Shown here piece by piece: positions 1 through 7,779 of a stretch of 15,543 bases of DNA. The DNA lies in assembly GCA_030615655.1 (NCBI GenBank), contig JAUWYU010000020.1, forward strand, positions 1-15,543. The letters are read 5' to 3'. The position numbers and the translations under genes are program-made. The stretch comes from Dehalococcoidia bacterium (GTDB lineage: Bacteria > Chloroflexota > Dehalococcoidia > Dehalococcoidales > RBG-16-60-22). The notes under the pieces are model-generated. The model was not told where the DNA came from. It saw only the letters and a list, made by a program, of their open reading frames with translations, and did no database searches. Position 1 is the first letter of the stretch. Each line of letters begins with the position of its first letter.

Positions 1-400
1 TGGCGCCGGGTACCATCGTGCCCTGTTTCCGCAGGCCGGCGATTACCTTGTCCAGGGCGGGGTTGGTCTTACCGTCCTCGACACACTTGAGCCTGAATTC
101 ACTGATGGGCTCGAGCACTTCCATGTCCATGGCGTAATTACACGAGACACCACAGGCGCCGCACATCTGGCAATTGTAAACGATGTCAAGGAGCTTATCC
201 GTGTAGTTGAATCCGTTCTTCAACATCGCCGCTGCGATATTTAATCTTCCGCCGCCTGAGTAGGCGTGGTAATTATATTTCGCTATGCTGGGACATGCGT
301 ATGAATACTCGACTCCCTTCACCCTTTGCATGGGTATAAATTTGCAGGTCGAACACCGGCAGCACATTTCAATATCACCACGGTATTGTTCTATTGCCAT
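1..400 (-). CDS. Fe-S cluster-binding (Fe-S)-oxidoreductase, GlcF/HdrD-like, C-terminus outside window
   Basis: This gene reads leftward and runs off position 1, so only the first 133 residues are present. The ATG is at 398-400, preceded by AGGTGTG as ribosome binding site. Two [4Fe-4S] motifs are visible: C13-x2-C16-x2-C19 with C36, and C77-x2-C80-x2-C83-x3-C87 (the latter ferredoxin-like, CQMCGACGVSC). This arrangement is typical of GlpC/GlcF/HdrD-type subunits, which pass electrons from a flavoprotein dehydrogenase to quinone or another carrier. It lies 49 bases downstream of an FAD-linked oxidase on the same strand, so the two probably form a GlcDF-like dehydrogenase. The CCG-domain half expected further on cannot be seen. 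The substrate is unknown. Family-level call is firm; the specific enzyme is not. Confidence 0.85.
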   Translation of the reverse strand, partial: MAIEQYRGDIEMCCRCSTCKFIPMQRVKGVEYSYACPSIAKYNYHAYSGGGRLNIAAAMLKNGFNYTDKLLDIVYNCQMCGACGVSCNYAMDMEVLEPISEFRLKCVEDGKTNPALDKVIAGLRKQGTMVPGA

Positions 401-449
401 CTTCACACCTTCCTAATTTCATTCATATATGAGCTTCTTTTAACGTGTT

Positions 450-1916
450 TTAAAAGCACACTTTCCCCGGATTCATAACATTGTTCGGATCAAACATCTT
501 CTTAAGCTTATTTAAAACAGCAACGGTAGCCGCATCCCTGTTGATAATCATCCCTGCGCTTTCACCATAAGGCCTTGAGAAGAACGCACCATTAGCCATT
601 AAGTTCTTGATGGCTGAGGTGGATAACTCCTTGACTCGATTTAGCTCACTTGGGTTTCCGGGATCATAAAACAGATTAAACTCACAGTGACAGCCAGTGC
701 CCTGTACTACCGGCTGAATGTAAACACCCATGTCTGAAGCGGGGTAGCCAGCTTTTTCAGCCAGATCATTCATGACCCCGATTAAACCTTCGAGCTTATC
801 ATTGATGGTCAAAAAGAATGTGTCCTGACAGGCCCCTTTATAGCGAAGCTTCCAATAGGGCTCCCCGGAAGGCTGCTGGACCACTTTCAATATTTCATTT
901 GCTGAAACTCCACCGGCTGCTTTTACTGCTTCCACCCCCAACCGCTGGGTTATATCAGTGATGCCTTTAATATGAGAGCTAACCCTTTCCTCCGGGAAAT
1001 ACTCGTAGCCGGCCACGGTATAGAAAAGAGTCCATGTGGGTAAGGCATCCTTCAGATTCCGGTAGTCCCCGGGCCATTTTTTCGCCATGATAGCCGCCAG
1101 GTTGGTATTATTGAGTATAAAGCATTCGTTGACCATTCTCAGCCGTATCAGCCAGGAAGTCAGCTCGAGCAGCGTATCGAAGTTGGAGGAGCCAACCACG
1201 AAGGGCTCTTCAAGACTGGGGAGTATTTCACACCTCATTGATGCCCACGTTACGATGCCCATGGTTCCCTGCGCCCCCTGGATAAGCCTGTGCCAGGAAG
1301 CCGTACCAGGCCCATACGGGGCTTTTTGCACGCCCCCGACTGCCGACTGCTCCTCTACTGTACCTGGCCCGGCCGCCTGCCCGGTTCTAAACTCATCACC
1401 GGTCCCAAAGATTACCTCAACACAAGCCAACGGGTCCGATATATCCCATTGATACTTGGGCATTATTACAGGCTCTCTCTCAAGTATGCTACCGACAACG
1501 GTCTTGAATTTCCGCGGCAGTAAAGGCATATTGAGCCTGAGACCCTCCTTTTCCACCGCCGGTATGAGTTCACCGAAGGTCACGCCCGGCTCGACCATGG
1601 CAACCCTGCGCGCCCGGTCGACATTGATGACCTTTTTCATTTTACTTAAATCTACGATAACGGCCCCTCCGGTGCCGGGAACGGTGTCACCCCGGAAATG
1701 AGGAGGGCCGGAACTCACCGGCACAAGCGGCGTTAGAGTCTCATTAGCAAGATTCACTATCTTCTGTATATCACCGGCATTTGTCGGCTTTACCACACAT
1801 ACCGGCCTAACCGTATTGACAAAACTCATATCCCTGGAGTATTCATCCAACGTCGCTTGTTCATAACTTACGTTGTCAGCCCCAACAATTTTCACCAGCT
1901 TCACTTTTTCAATCAT
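450..1916 (-). CDS. FAD-binding oxidoreductase (FAD-linked oxidase, GlcD/VAO superfamily)
   Basis: The 488-residue product has an N-terminal PCMH-type FAD-binding domain (about residues 35-235) and a C-terminal FAD-linked oxidase domain ending in the typical MFDPNNVMNPGK motif. The segment around residues 66-75 (VSSGPPHFRG) replaces the usual glycine-rich FAD loop. A histidine here is found in some VAO-family members with covalently bound flavin, but covalent attachment cannot be judged from sequence. The usual family length is 450-500 residues, so it appears complete. The ATG at 1914-1916 has a clear GAAAGGGG ribosome binding site. It leads an operon with the Fe-S protein downstream and probably transfers electrons to it, as in glycolate or D-lactate dehydrogenases. 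The substrate (hydroxy acid, phenolic or other) is not determinable. Confidence 0.9.
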   Translation of the reverse strand: MIEKVKLVKIVGADNVSYEQATLDEYSRDMSFVNTVRPVCVVKPTNAGDIQKIVNLANETLTPLVPVSSGPPHFRGDTVPGTGGAVIVDLSKMKKVINVDRARRVAMVEPGVTFGELIPAVEKEGLRLNMPLLPRKFKTVVGSILEREPVIMPKYQWDISDPLACVEVIFGTGDEFRTGQAAGPGTVEEQSAVGGVQKAPYGPGTASWHRLIQGAQGTMGIVTWASMRCEILPSLEEPFVVGSSNFDTLLELTSWLIRLRMVNECFILNNTNLAAIMAKKWPGDYRNLKDALPTWTLFYTVAGYEYFPEERVSSHIKGITDITQRLGVEAVKAAGGVSANEILKVVQQPSGEPYWKLRYKGACQDTFFLTINDKLEGLIGVMNDLAEKAGYPASDMGVYIQPVVQGTGCHCEFNLFYDPGNPSELNRVKELSTSAIKNLMANGAFFSRPYGESAGMIINRDAATVAVLNKLKKMFDPNNVMNPGKVCF

Positions 1917-2044
1917 TTTTATCCCCTTTCACTTTTAACCAGATTAAACAACTCTATCTTAAAGAATGCACCTGTACCACTGAGCCAGGTTACGTTCAAA
2001 AGTTGGATATTCTTCGGCCCATACCAAAGATTTTTTCTCCCAAA

Positions 2045-2074
2045 ATAGTATTCTCCTTCCATGTGACTTGTCAA
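2045..2074 (-). promoter_or_regulatory. sigma70-type promoter for the FAD oxidase / Fe-S protein operon
   Basis: On the minus strand a perfect TTGACA (2074-2069) is followed after 18 bases by TACTAT (2050-2045). Transcription would start near 2038, giving a leader of about 120 bases before the ATG at 1916. No riboswitch or attenuator is evident in that leader. The promoter lies inside an imperfect inverted repeat (CTCCTTC at 2053-2059, GAAGGAG at 2077-2083), which could be an operator. Confidence 0.6.
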
Positions 2075-2104
2075 GTGAAGGAGCCTTTTCCCTCTAAAGG
2101 GAGT

Positions 2105-2133
2105 GCAGCCTATTTAGGGGGCTGCTGTTTTTT
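2105..2133 (+). terminator. Rho-independent terminator-like hairpin, plus orientation
   Basis: GCAGCC (2105-2110) pairs with GGCTGC (2120-2125) around a 9-base loop, followed by TGTTTTTT. In plus orientation this resembles an intrinsic terminator, but no plus-strand gene lies just upstream. It may insulate the minus-strand promoter at 2045-2074 or be left over from the mobile element. The 6-bp stem is short. Confidence 0.4.
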
Positions 2134-2188
2134 GTCTAATAACACCTCAAGATAGATTTCAGCTCACCCTTTGCCGCCAATAAGCCCT

Positions 2189-2440
2189 TCAATCCTTCCG
2201 GTCATACCTGTTTTTCTTCAGCAGATAGATGACATACTCTCGGAGCAGTTTTGTGTTGATGTTATCTAATGAATCAGGAAGGTGCCCGCTTTTCAGGTAG
2301 TTACGAAAACGTTTTAAATTTGCCGAATACCAGCTAATCGTTTTCGGGCTTTTACCTTCGGCCCTGTTACAGACCTCGTAGTAGTCTATGCATTTAGAGG
2401 GCTTCTTTGCCGATTTTTGGTTAATTATGTGCGTTGACAT
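2189..2440 (-). pseudogene. Truncated tyrosine recombinase/integrase (N-terminal SAM-like core-binding domain only)
   Basis: The 83-residue frame matches the N-terminal SAM-like core-binding domain of phage-type tyrosine integrases: helical, with the pattern S-x-x-T-I-x-W-Y-x-x-x-L-x-x-F near residues 31-46 and an I-N-T-x-L-L-R-E-Y-V-I-Y-L segment near 61-73. Complete members are about 300 residues and carry the R-H-R-Y catalytic domain, which is absent here. The reading frame stops after KNRYDRKD, and no frame downstream on the minus strand restores integrase sequence. No good Shine-Dalgarno precedes the ATG at 2438-2440. The gene lies about 100 bases from a tRNA 3' fragment, as integrases usually lie next to their attachment site. 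It is most likely the remnant of an excised or decayed integrative element. Confidence 0.6.
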
Positions 2441-2496
2441 ACTGGTTCTTGACCTACATGATTATTTTTGTCGGTTCTGACCCAGCGCTTGAAAAT

Positions 2497-2549
2497 AATC
2501 AGGGCGTTAAAACGAATCAGGGTGTCAAGGCGAATCAGGGTGTCACAGG
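2497..2549. repeat. Three 18-bp tandem direct repeats next to a tRNA fragment
   Basis: Units start at 2497, 2515 and 2533, each beginning AATCAGGGYGTYA. The first two are full 18-mers and the third runs into the T-arm of the tRNA fragment. Fixed spacing and position between the integrase remnant and the tRNA end suggest recombinase arm-type sites or slippage at an integration junction. There are too few copies and no spacers, so this is not CRISPR. Confidence 0.65.
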
Positions 2550-2569
2550 TTCGAGACCTGTACGGCCTA
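2545..2569 (+). other. tRNA 3'-end fragment (T-arm plus 3' acceptor strand), probable att site
   Basis: ACAGG and CCTGT form a perfect 5-bp T-stem (2545-2549 with 2557-2561) around the 7-base loop TTCGAGA. GGTTCGAGACC fits the conserved T-arm pattern GGTTCGANNCC. Seven bases ACGGCCT (2562-2568) and a discriminator A (2569) follow, as in a tRNA 3' end; CCA is not encoded. The matching 5' acceptor strand, D-arm and anticodon arm are absent, and tandem repeats stand in their place. This is what is left at one end of an element integrated into a tRNA gene. The isoacceptor cannot be named from this fragment. Confidence 0.6.
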
Positions 2570-2633
2570 CTAGCTAAATCCTCAGATTCTACGAACATTA
2601 CCCTATAATTGTTCTGCTGGCAGCTCTTTTATG

Positions 2634-2669
2634 TATACCCTATGCTGAATTAACCACATAGGGTATAAT
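2634..2669 (+). promoter_or_regulatory. egtD promoter: TATAAT overlapped by an 11-bp inverted repeat
   Basis: TATACCCTATG (2634-2644) and CATAGGGTATA (2657-2667) form a perfect 11-bp inverted repeat with a 12-base spacer. Its right arm overlaps a perfect -10 box TATAAT (2664-2669). A further half-site TACCCTATA lies at 2599-2607. No convincing -35 box is present. With the ATG at 2679, transcription would start at about 2676, leaving almost no leader. The layout suggests a repressor operator over the promoter. Confidence 0.5.
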
Positions 2670-2678
2670 AGACCGCAA

Positions 2679-3668
2679 ATGGATTCTAAAAAAGTTCGGC
2701 GGACTCAAATACAGGACTTTAAACCGGAGAAGGAGCATTTTCGCGCCGAGGTCTTGAACGGGCTGCGAAAATCGCAGAAAGAATTGCCTTCCAAGTATTT
2801 CTACGATAAGCGTGGTTCGTATCTGTACGAGCGCATCTGCACTCTGGATGAATACTATCTACCACGTACGGAAGTAGCAATTATGGAGGCTCACATCAAG
2901 GAAATAGTTGAGCTGCTGGGCTCGAATGCTTGTCTTATCGAGTATGGTTGCGGTAATTGCGCCAAGACGCGTATCCTCCTGGACCACCTGCCGGTCCCGG
3001 CTGCCTTTATGCCCATTGATATTTCCCGGGAGCAGTTGCTACGTGTGGCCGGGGAGCTTGTCTCGAATTACCCCGGGTTAGAAGTACTCCCTGTCTGCGC
3101 TGACTATACCAGCGGGTTTGAGCTACCTGCCCCGAAGCGACCGAGTGACCGTACTGTGGTCTATTTCCCCGCCTCAACCATTGGAAACTTCGATCCAGTG
3201 CCGGCTATAGATTTCCTGAATCACATTGCCGGTGTGTGCGGACCGGGCGGCGCTTTGCTTATTGGTGTCGACCTCAAAAAGGACCCCCGTGTGCTTCACG
3301 GTGCTTACAATGACCGGGAGGGTATCACCGCTGCCTTCAATCTCAATTTGCTGGAGCGGATAAATCGTGAACTCAATGCCGATTTTCAGCTTGAGCAGTT
3401 TCAACACCGTGCCTTCTATAATCCCGGGGAAGGCCGCATCGAGATGCACCTGGTAAGCCTCAGAGACCAGGTTGTCCATCTGGATGATTTGAGCATACAT
3501 TTTGCTAAAGGCGAAAGCATCTGGACAGAAAGTTCGTATAAGTTCAATCTGGACGAATTCGTACTGATGGCGATGGCCGCCGGATTCACGGTAGAGAAAG
3601 TCTGGACTGACGAGCGGCAGTGGTTCAGCGTGCAATACCTTGTGAAAACCACTGGGGAAAACGTGTAA
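2679..3668 (+). CDS. egtD: L-histidine N-alpha-methyltransferase (EgtD-like)
   Basis: EgtD converts L-histidine with three S-adenosylmethionine to hercynine (N-alpha-trimethylhistidine), the first step of ergothioneine synthesis. The 329-residue length fits the family (about 320). The SAM loop is at 87-99 (IEYGCGNCAKTRI), and PASTIGNF at 164-171 carries the histidine-binding Asn (N170). AYNDREG at 209-215 carries Tyr210, Met256 is present, and TESSYKF (283-289) supplies the Glu284-x-Ser286 pair that contacts the substrate amino and imidazole groups in mycobacterial EgtD. These residues argue for a true histidine methyltransferase over the broader DUF2260 family. The ATG has no Shine-Dalgarno and lies 9 bases after a TATAAT, so translation may be leaderless. 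No EgtB (FGE-sulfatase type), EgtC, EgtE or EanB rhodanese gene is in the window. It converges on the Mo-NifS gene, 24 bases away. Confidence 0.85.
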   Translation: MDSKKVRRTQIQDFKPEKEHFRAEVLNGLRKSQKELPSKYFYDKRGSYLYERICTLDEYYLPRTEVAIMEAHIKEIVELLGSNACLIEYGCGNCAKTRILLDHLPVPAAFMPIDISREQLLRVAGELVSNYPGLEVLPVCADYTSGFELPAPKRPSDRTVVYFPASTIGNFDPVPAIDFLNHIAGVCGPGGALLIGVDLKKDPRVLHGAYNDREGITAAFNLNLLERINRELNADFQLEQFQHRAFYNPGEGRIEMHLVSLRDQVVHLDDLSIHFAKGESIWTESSYKFNLDEFVLMAMAAGFTVEKVWTDERQWFSVQYLVKTTGENV

Positions 3669-3692
3669 GGAAAAGGGTAGAGAATCCTCGGA

Positions 3693-6600
3693 TTATTTAC
3701 ACGGCATCAGCCGTACCGTGTTCTTTTCTTTCAGCACCTCTGCCAACATCCTTAACGTCTCATTGATATCTTCTTCCGCAGTATCACTGGAGAGTGAGAA
3801 ACGTACCGAGCAATGAGCCTCCTGTTCTGTCCTGCCCATAGCGAGGAGCACATGTGTCGGCTCCGGAGCCCCTGATTTACACGCCGACCCTGAAGAGAGG
3901 GCGATACCCTGCTGGTCCATAGCGATGACAATCGATTCACCACGGAGTCCCGGCAGGGTCAGGTTAAGCGTATTGGGTAACCGACTTTCCAGGTGACCAT
4001 TCAATCTAGTGTCTGGCACCAGCTTCCTGATGCCCTCCTCCAGCCTGTCCCGCAGGCTCTTTATCCGCTCAGCATCTTTCAATGTGTATGATGCCAGCTC
4101 TGCCGCTTTGCCGAGGCCCACAATGGCCGGGACATTTTCCGTACCTGCCCTGAATCCGCTCTCCTGGTTACCTCCGTGGATAAGTGGCTCCAGCTCTATC
4201 CCCTTCTTTAAATACAAAGCGCCAACCCCTTTGGGAGCCTGGAACTTGTGTCCGGAGATGCTCAGCATGTCAACGCCCAGCTCCAGCACATCTACACGGA
4301 TTTTGCCGATAGCCTGGACAGCATCGGTATGAAACGGCACACCCTTTTCGTGGGCAATGGCACAAAACTCCTGAACTGGCAAAATCGTACCCACTTCATT
4401 GTTAGCCAGCATAATCGAGACTAGAATGGTATCATTTGTGATGGCTTCTCTCAACTTTTCCGGAGCAAGCCAGCCGTTGCCGTCGACCTCGAGATACGTA
4501 ATCCGGAAGCCGAGTTTCTCCAGGAATTTACACGTGTTCATTACAGCGGGATGCTCAATGGTGGTCGTAATAATATGATTACCGCTATCGCGCCGGGCAA
4601 AGGCCATGCCTTTGATGGCCAGATTATCGGCTTCGGAGCCGCCGCCGGTAAATATTATTCTTCGCGGCGAAGCATTAATTAGCTTGGCCATCTGCCGCCG
4701 GGCTTTCTCTACGGCTTCCCGGGCATCCCTGCCCGAACCGTATATGCTGGACGGGTTGCCATGAGCCGCACCGAGATAAGGTAGCATCGCCTCCCGCACC
4801 GCGTCGGCTACCGGGGTGGTGGCATTATTGTCAAGATAGATTCGTTTCTGAGGGTTCCCCCACCGTAACGAAGGCGTAGCCGGGCTGGAAGCATTTGCCG
4901 CCTGCTTGTTTATTCTTTTGCGGGCTGCCTCGGTGCCCGATTCAATCTTGGCTACCTCGCCGAGGAGGGCCTTATAGACCGGGAAGCCTGAAATATCATC
5001 AAGGTTGTTTAAATCGGTCAGTTCGTTGACGTTCCACTCCTGCCAGGCTTTCGTACCCACCGGTGTGCCCCCGCCCATAGCGCATTCAATCGTGCCCGGC
5101 ATGATGTCGTCGCTGACTCGTGCCCGGAAAGGGACGCTGCCCCGGGGTGTCATCACCTTCACCAGGTCGCCGCTGGCGATATCCCGGGCGGTAGCGTCAT
5201 GGGTGTTGATATCGACCGTAGGTTCCGGGTAGTCTCCGGCCAGGCCGGGGATGCCGTGATGCTGGGAGCGGAAATCGTTGCGGGTGCGTGCCCCGGAGCT
5301 GAAAACGAGCGGGAACTTCTCGGCCAATTTGGGATTGCCCAACGGCCCTTCTCTGGGCTCGATATACTTAGACAGTGGCTCGTAGCCGTATTCCTCAAGT
5401 ATGGTAGACCGTATCTCAAACTTGCCGGTGGGCGTGTCAAAACCCGGCTGCCCGTCCTGGCGCAGACCGCCCTTCTGCCATTTCTTATACTCCATCATGG
5501 GGGTAGGTAGCTTTACCCAGCCCCCCGCCGCCTTTACCTCCTCAAGGGTGTAGCCCGACCCCTGGAGAGCCAGGCGCACCATCGCATCTTCCGTCTGAGG
5601 GAACAGGTGCCCGTAACCCAGATGTCTGGCCAGCCCGGCCATGATGAGGTAATCATTGCGGGCTTCCCCTAAAGGCTCGATGATTCTTTCTCGCAGGCGG
5701 AAGATAGGCCCGTAGACCATGTAGGACTCATTCTCGAACATCGTCGTCGCCGGTAGCACGATATCGGCGTAGGCGGCATCGGCGGTAAGCTGGCGGTCAA
5801 TGCAGACCATGAAGTCCAGTCCGGCAAGGGTCTCGCGCCAGACGGGGGTCTGTGGCCAGGACGTGAGCAGAGAGGCGCCCTGGATGAGCAGAGCGCGGAT
5901 GCGGTACGGCTCGCCTTTGAGTACTGAGTTCACCAGGCCGGTAGCGTGAGATTCGCCGCGATAGTCACTGTAAATGGGGAACTCCTCCCGGCCGATGGCT
6001 ATTTTGAGGTTGGGGTTTGCCTGGTTGCAGGCACGGTTGATAGGGAAAGTGCTGTTGAGCATGGCGAGCCCGATGCCGCCGGGCACATCAAGCTGGTCGG
6101 CCAGCGCGAACAGGGTAAAGATAGCACGGGCCGCCTGAACACCACAGTTGGAGAACTCCAGCCCCGTGTACATCAGCGGGCAGGTCCCGTTGGCATTGGC
6201 AATGCGGCGCGCCAGGTCTCTAATGGTATCGGCGGGCACACCGGTGATGGTCGCCGCCACTTCGGGGCGGAAGTGCTGGGTATAGCTCTTCAGGTCATCA
6301 AAGCCGTGGCACCAGTTTTCGGCAAAGTCCTCGTCGTAAAGCTCCTCGTCAATCATCACTTCAATCAGGCTCAGGGCCAGGGCGCCGTCGGTGCCGGGGT
6401 GGATGGGAACCCACTGGGCATTGGTGCGGGCCACGGTCTCGGTGCGGCGGGGGTCAATCACCACAATATCGGCACCTCGCTGCATCGCTGCCTCCAACCG
6501 GTACATGTCTATCGGAGGCAGGTCGGTGGCAGGATTGGTGCCCCAGACAACCACCATTTCGGCGTTCTCAATATCCGAAAACATGTTAACTCCCGCCCGG

Positions 6601-7124
6601 CCCATGGTGACCTGAGGAGCAATCACGTGCAGGGATACGTAGCAGAGTGCGCCCACGCCCGTGGTGTTCGGTGAGCCGAAAGGGAAAAGGACATTCGATG
6701 CCGAGGAAACAGCCACACCCCTCGGCTGGAACATGTCACATAAGGACAGTTCTTGGGCGCCGCGGCCCGTATAGATAGCCACTGCCTCCGGCCCCGATTC
6801 ATGCTTAATCCTGTTCAGATTGTCAACAATAGTATCATAAGCCTCGTCCCAGGTAATGCGTTCAAAATCATAAGTACCCTTGGGGCCGATACGCCGCATG
6901 GGGTACTTAAGGCGATGTTCACTGTAGACAATCTCCGGGGCGTGCTCACCAAGCCGGCAGATGGCGCCCAGGGTGTGACTTGCATCCGGCCTGATATCAA
7001 CCAGCTTGCCCTCACTGAGGGCTACCTCCACCCAGCAACCGGTGGGGCAAATGCCGCAGAGACCCTTCCGCCATTCTGATTGAAGACTCTGAGTTTTGCC
7101 TTCATCCCTCAATACTTTTGCCAC
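3693..7124 (-). CDS. Bis-MGD molybdenum oxidoreductase fused to a NifS/IscS-type cysteine desulfurase
   Basis: This is a 1143-residue two-part enzyme. Residues 1 to about 725 are a DMSO-reductase-superfamily molybdopterin protein: an N-terminal [4Fe-4S] motif C23-x2-C26-x3-C30 with C56, the molybdopterin domains, a GSPNTTGVGALC segment whose Cys161 is the likely Mo ligand, and a C-terminal molydop-binding domain (about 600-722). Residues about 760-1143 are a full class V aminotransferase-fold cysteine desulfurase: start YLDNNATTP, stacking His858, Asp934, PLP lysine Lys960 (SGHKF) and catalytic Cys1082 (SSGSACKSG). A linker of about 35 residues joins them, with no in-frame ATG, GTG or TTG in it, so NifS is not separately started. 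No Tat signal is present, so the protein is cytoplasmic. The start is a GTG (7122-7124) inside the end of the DinB gene. The desulfurase may sulfurate the Mo centre or feed sulfur to the reaction; the substrate is unknown. Confidence 0.9.
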   Translation of the reverse strand: MAKVLRDEGKTQSLQSEWRKGLCGICPTGCWVEVALSEGKLVDIRPDASHTLGAICRLGEHAPEIVYSEHRLKYPMRRIGPKGTYDFERITWDEAYDTIVDNLNRIKHESGPEAVAIYTGRGAQELSLCDMFQPRGVAVSSASNVLFPFGSPNTTGVGALCYVSLHVIAPQVTMGRAGVNMFSDIENAEMVVVWGTNPATDLPPIDMYRLEAAMQRGADIVVIDPRRTETVARTNAQWVPIHPGTDGALALSLIEVMIDEELYDEDFAENWCHGFDDLKSYTQHFRPEVAATITGVPADTIRDLARRIANANGTCPLMYTGLEFSNCGVQAARAIFTLFALADQLDVPGGIGLAMLNSTFPINRACNQANPNLKIAIGREEFPIYSDYRGESHATGLVNSVLKGEPYRIRALLIQGASLLTSWPQTPVWRETLAGLDFMVCIDRQLTADAAYADIVLPATTMFENESYMVYGPIFRLRERIIEPLGEARNDYLIMAGLARHLGYGHLFPQTEDAMVRLALQGSGYTLEEVKAAGGWVKLPTPMMEYKKWQKGGLRQDGQPGFDTPTGKFEIRSTILEEYGYEPLSKYIEPREGPLGNPKLAEKFPLVFSSGARTRNDFRSQHHGIPGLAGDYPEPTVDINTHDATARDIASGDLVKVMTPRGSVPFRARVSDDIMPGTIECAMGGGTPVGTKAWQEWNVNELTDLNNLDDISGFPVYKALLGEVAKIESGTEAARKRINKQAANASSPATPSLRWGNPQKRIYLDNNATTPVADAVREAMLPYLGAAHGNPSSIYGSGRDAREAVEKARRQMAKLINASPRRIIFTGGGSEADNLAIKGMAFARRDSGNHIITTTIEHPAVMNTCKFLEKLGFRITYLEVDGNGWLAPEKLREAITNDTILVSIMLANNEVGTILPVQEFCAIAHEKGVPFHTDAVQAIGKIRVDVLELGVDMLSISGHKFQAPKGVGALYLKKGIELEPLIHGGNQESGFRAGTENVPAIVGLGKAAELASYTLKDAERIKSLRDRLEEGIRKLVPDTRLNGHLESRLPNTLNLTLPGLRGESIVIAMDQQGIALSSGSACKSGAPEPTHVLLAMGRTEQEAHCSVRFSLSSDTAEEDINETLRMLAEVLKEKNTVRLMPCK

Positions 7125-7636
7125 CCTTTACCCTGCCGCAGGCCGCGGATATATGCCGCCTGCCCGGCATGCACCATACTGTCTTCCATGATGCTGACCA
7201 GACGCACACCGACTGTAGGCGGCGGCTGGAACCAGGGCTCGTTAAGCTCGCGGTCAAGGTCGGCCTTGGATAGTGTACCGAAGTACTGCTTGGAACGTTC
7301 CGCCACGGCCCGCTGGTAGTCCAGCAGTGTCGGCGCATCCGGGGATTTGAAAGCCGCCAACTGCTCCGGAGTGTGGCCGAAGCCGCTATCACCGGCATCA
7401 GCGTCGCGGTTGAACTTGGCATGCCACCCATCCCTGACCCATAACTGCTCCTCACCCATCAAAGCCGCTATCTGGGCATCTTGTTGACGTGTCAGATGCC
7501 AGAATAACCAGCCAATACTGTTGCAGTCCTGACGGGGCTGCCAGTTTAAGTCATCCTGATTTAGTCCAGAAAGCACATTCTCCATAAACTCGGGGACTCG
7601 ACCATACCCATCTGCCAGTAAGTCCTGCCATTCCAT
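7109..7636 (-). CDS. DinB-fold (DinB_2 superfamily) protein
   Basis: The 175-residue product has the length and pattern of DinB-like four-helix proteins: IGWLFWHLTRQQD around His47 and a C-terminal helix EDSMVHAGQAAYIRGL around His156. Family members usually bind a metal with three histidines. Here the position four residues before His156 is Asp152, so the site would be His/Asp or incomplete. The fold occurs alone in many thiol-related enzymes and as the N-terminal part of EgtB sulfoxide synthases. The strong AGGAGGT ribosome binding site supports the ATG at 7634-7636. Its last 16 bases overlap the start of the Mo-NifS fusion, so the two are probably translationally coupled and act together. 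The reaction is unknown. Confidence 0.8.
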   Translation of the reverse strand: MEWQDLLADGYGRVPEFMENVLSGLNQDDLNWQPRQDCNSIGWLFWHLTRQQDAQIAALMGEEQLWVRDGWHAKFNRDADAGDSGFGHTPEQLAAFKSPDAPTLLDYQRAVAERSKQYFGTLSKADLDRELNEPWFQPPPTVGVRLVSIMEDSMVHAGQAAYIRGLRQGKGWQKY

Positions 7637-7779
7637 AGATACCTCCTACTATTACAAATAATATTTTCACGCTTTACTATATTCGGTGTCTACATTATAG
7701 TGATATTATACCTGTAAAGCTTAAAAGAAGCTAAGAAAGCTCTACCTTGGACTGAAGAATGTCCATGGAAGACCTCAAA

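Noticed and set aside
2497..2549. CRISPR array
   Set aside because: Only three contiguous 18-bp units, with no spacers and no cas genes.
2545..2569. Working tRNA gene
   Set aside because: Only the T-arm and 3' acceptor strand are present; no anticodon arm or 5' strand lies upstream.
3174..3635. 153-codon minus-strand open frame
   Set aside because: Antisense shadow of egtD, which has all family motifs.
3693..4847. NifS as a separate gene with its own start
   Set aside because: No in-frame ATG, GTG or TTG and no ribosome binding site lie in the linker, and the frame is continuous with the Mo enzyme.
5946..6674. 242-codon plus-strand open frame
   Set aside because: It lies antisense to the molybdopterin domain, whose frame carries recognisable motifs; the antisense product has no recognisable domain.
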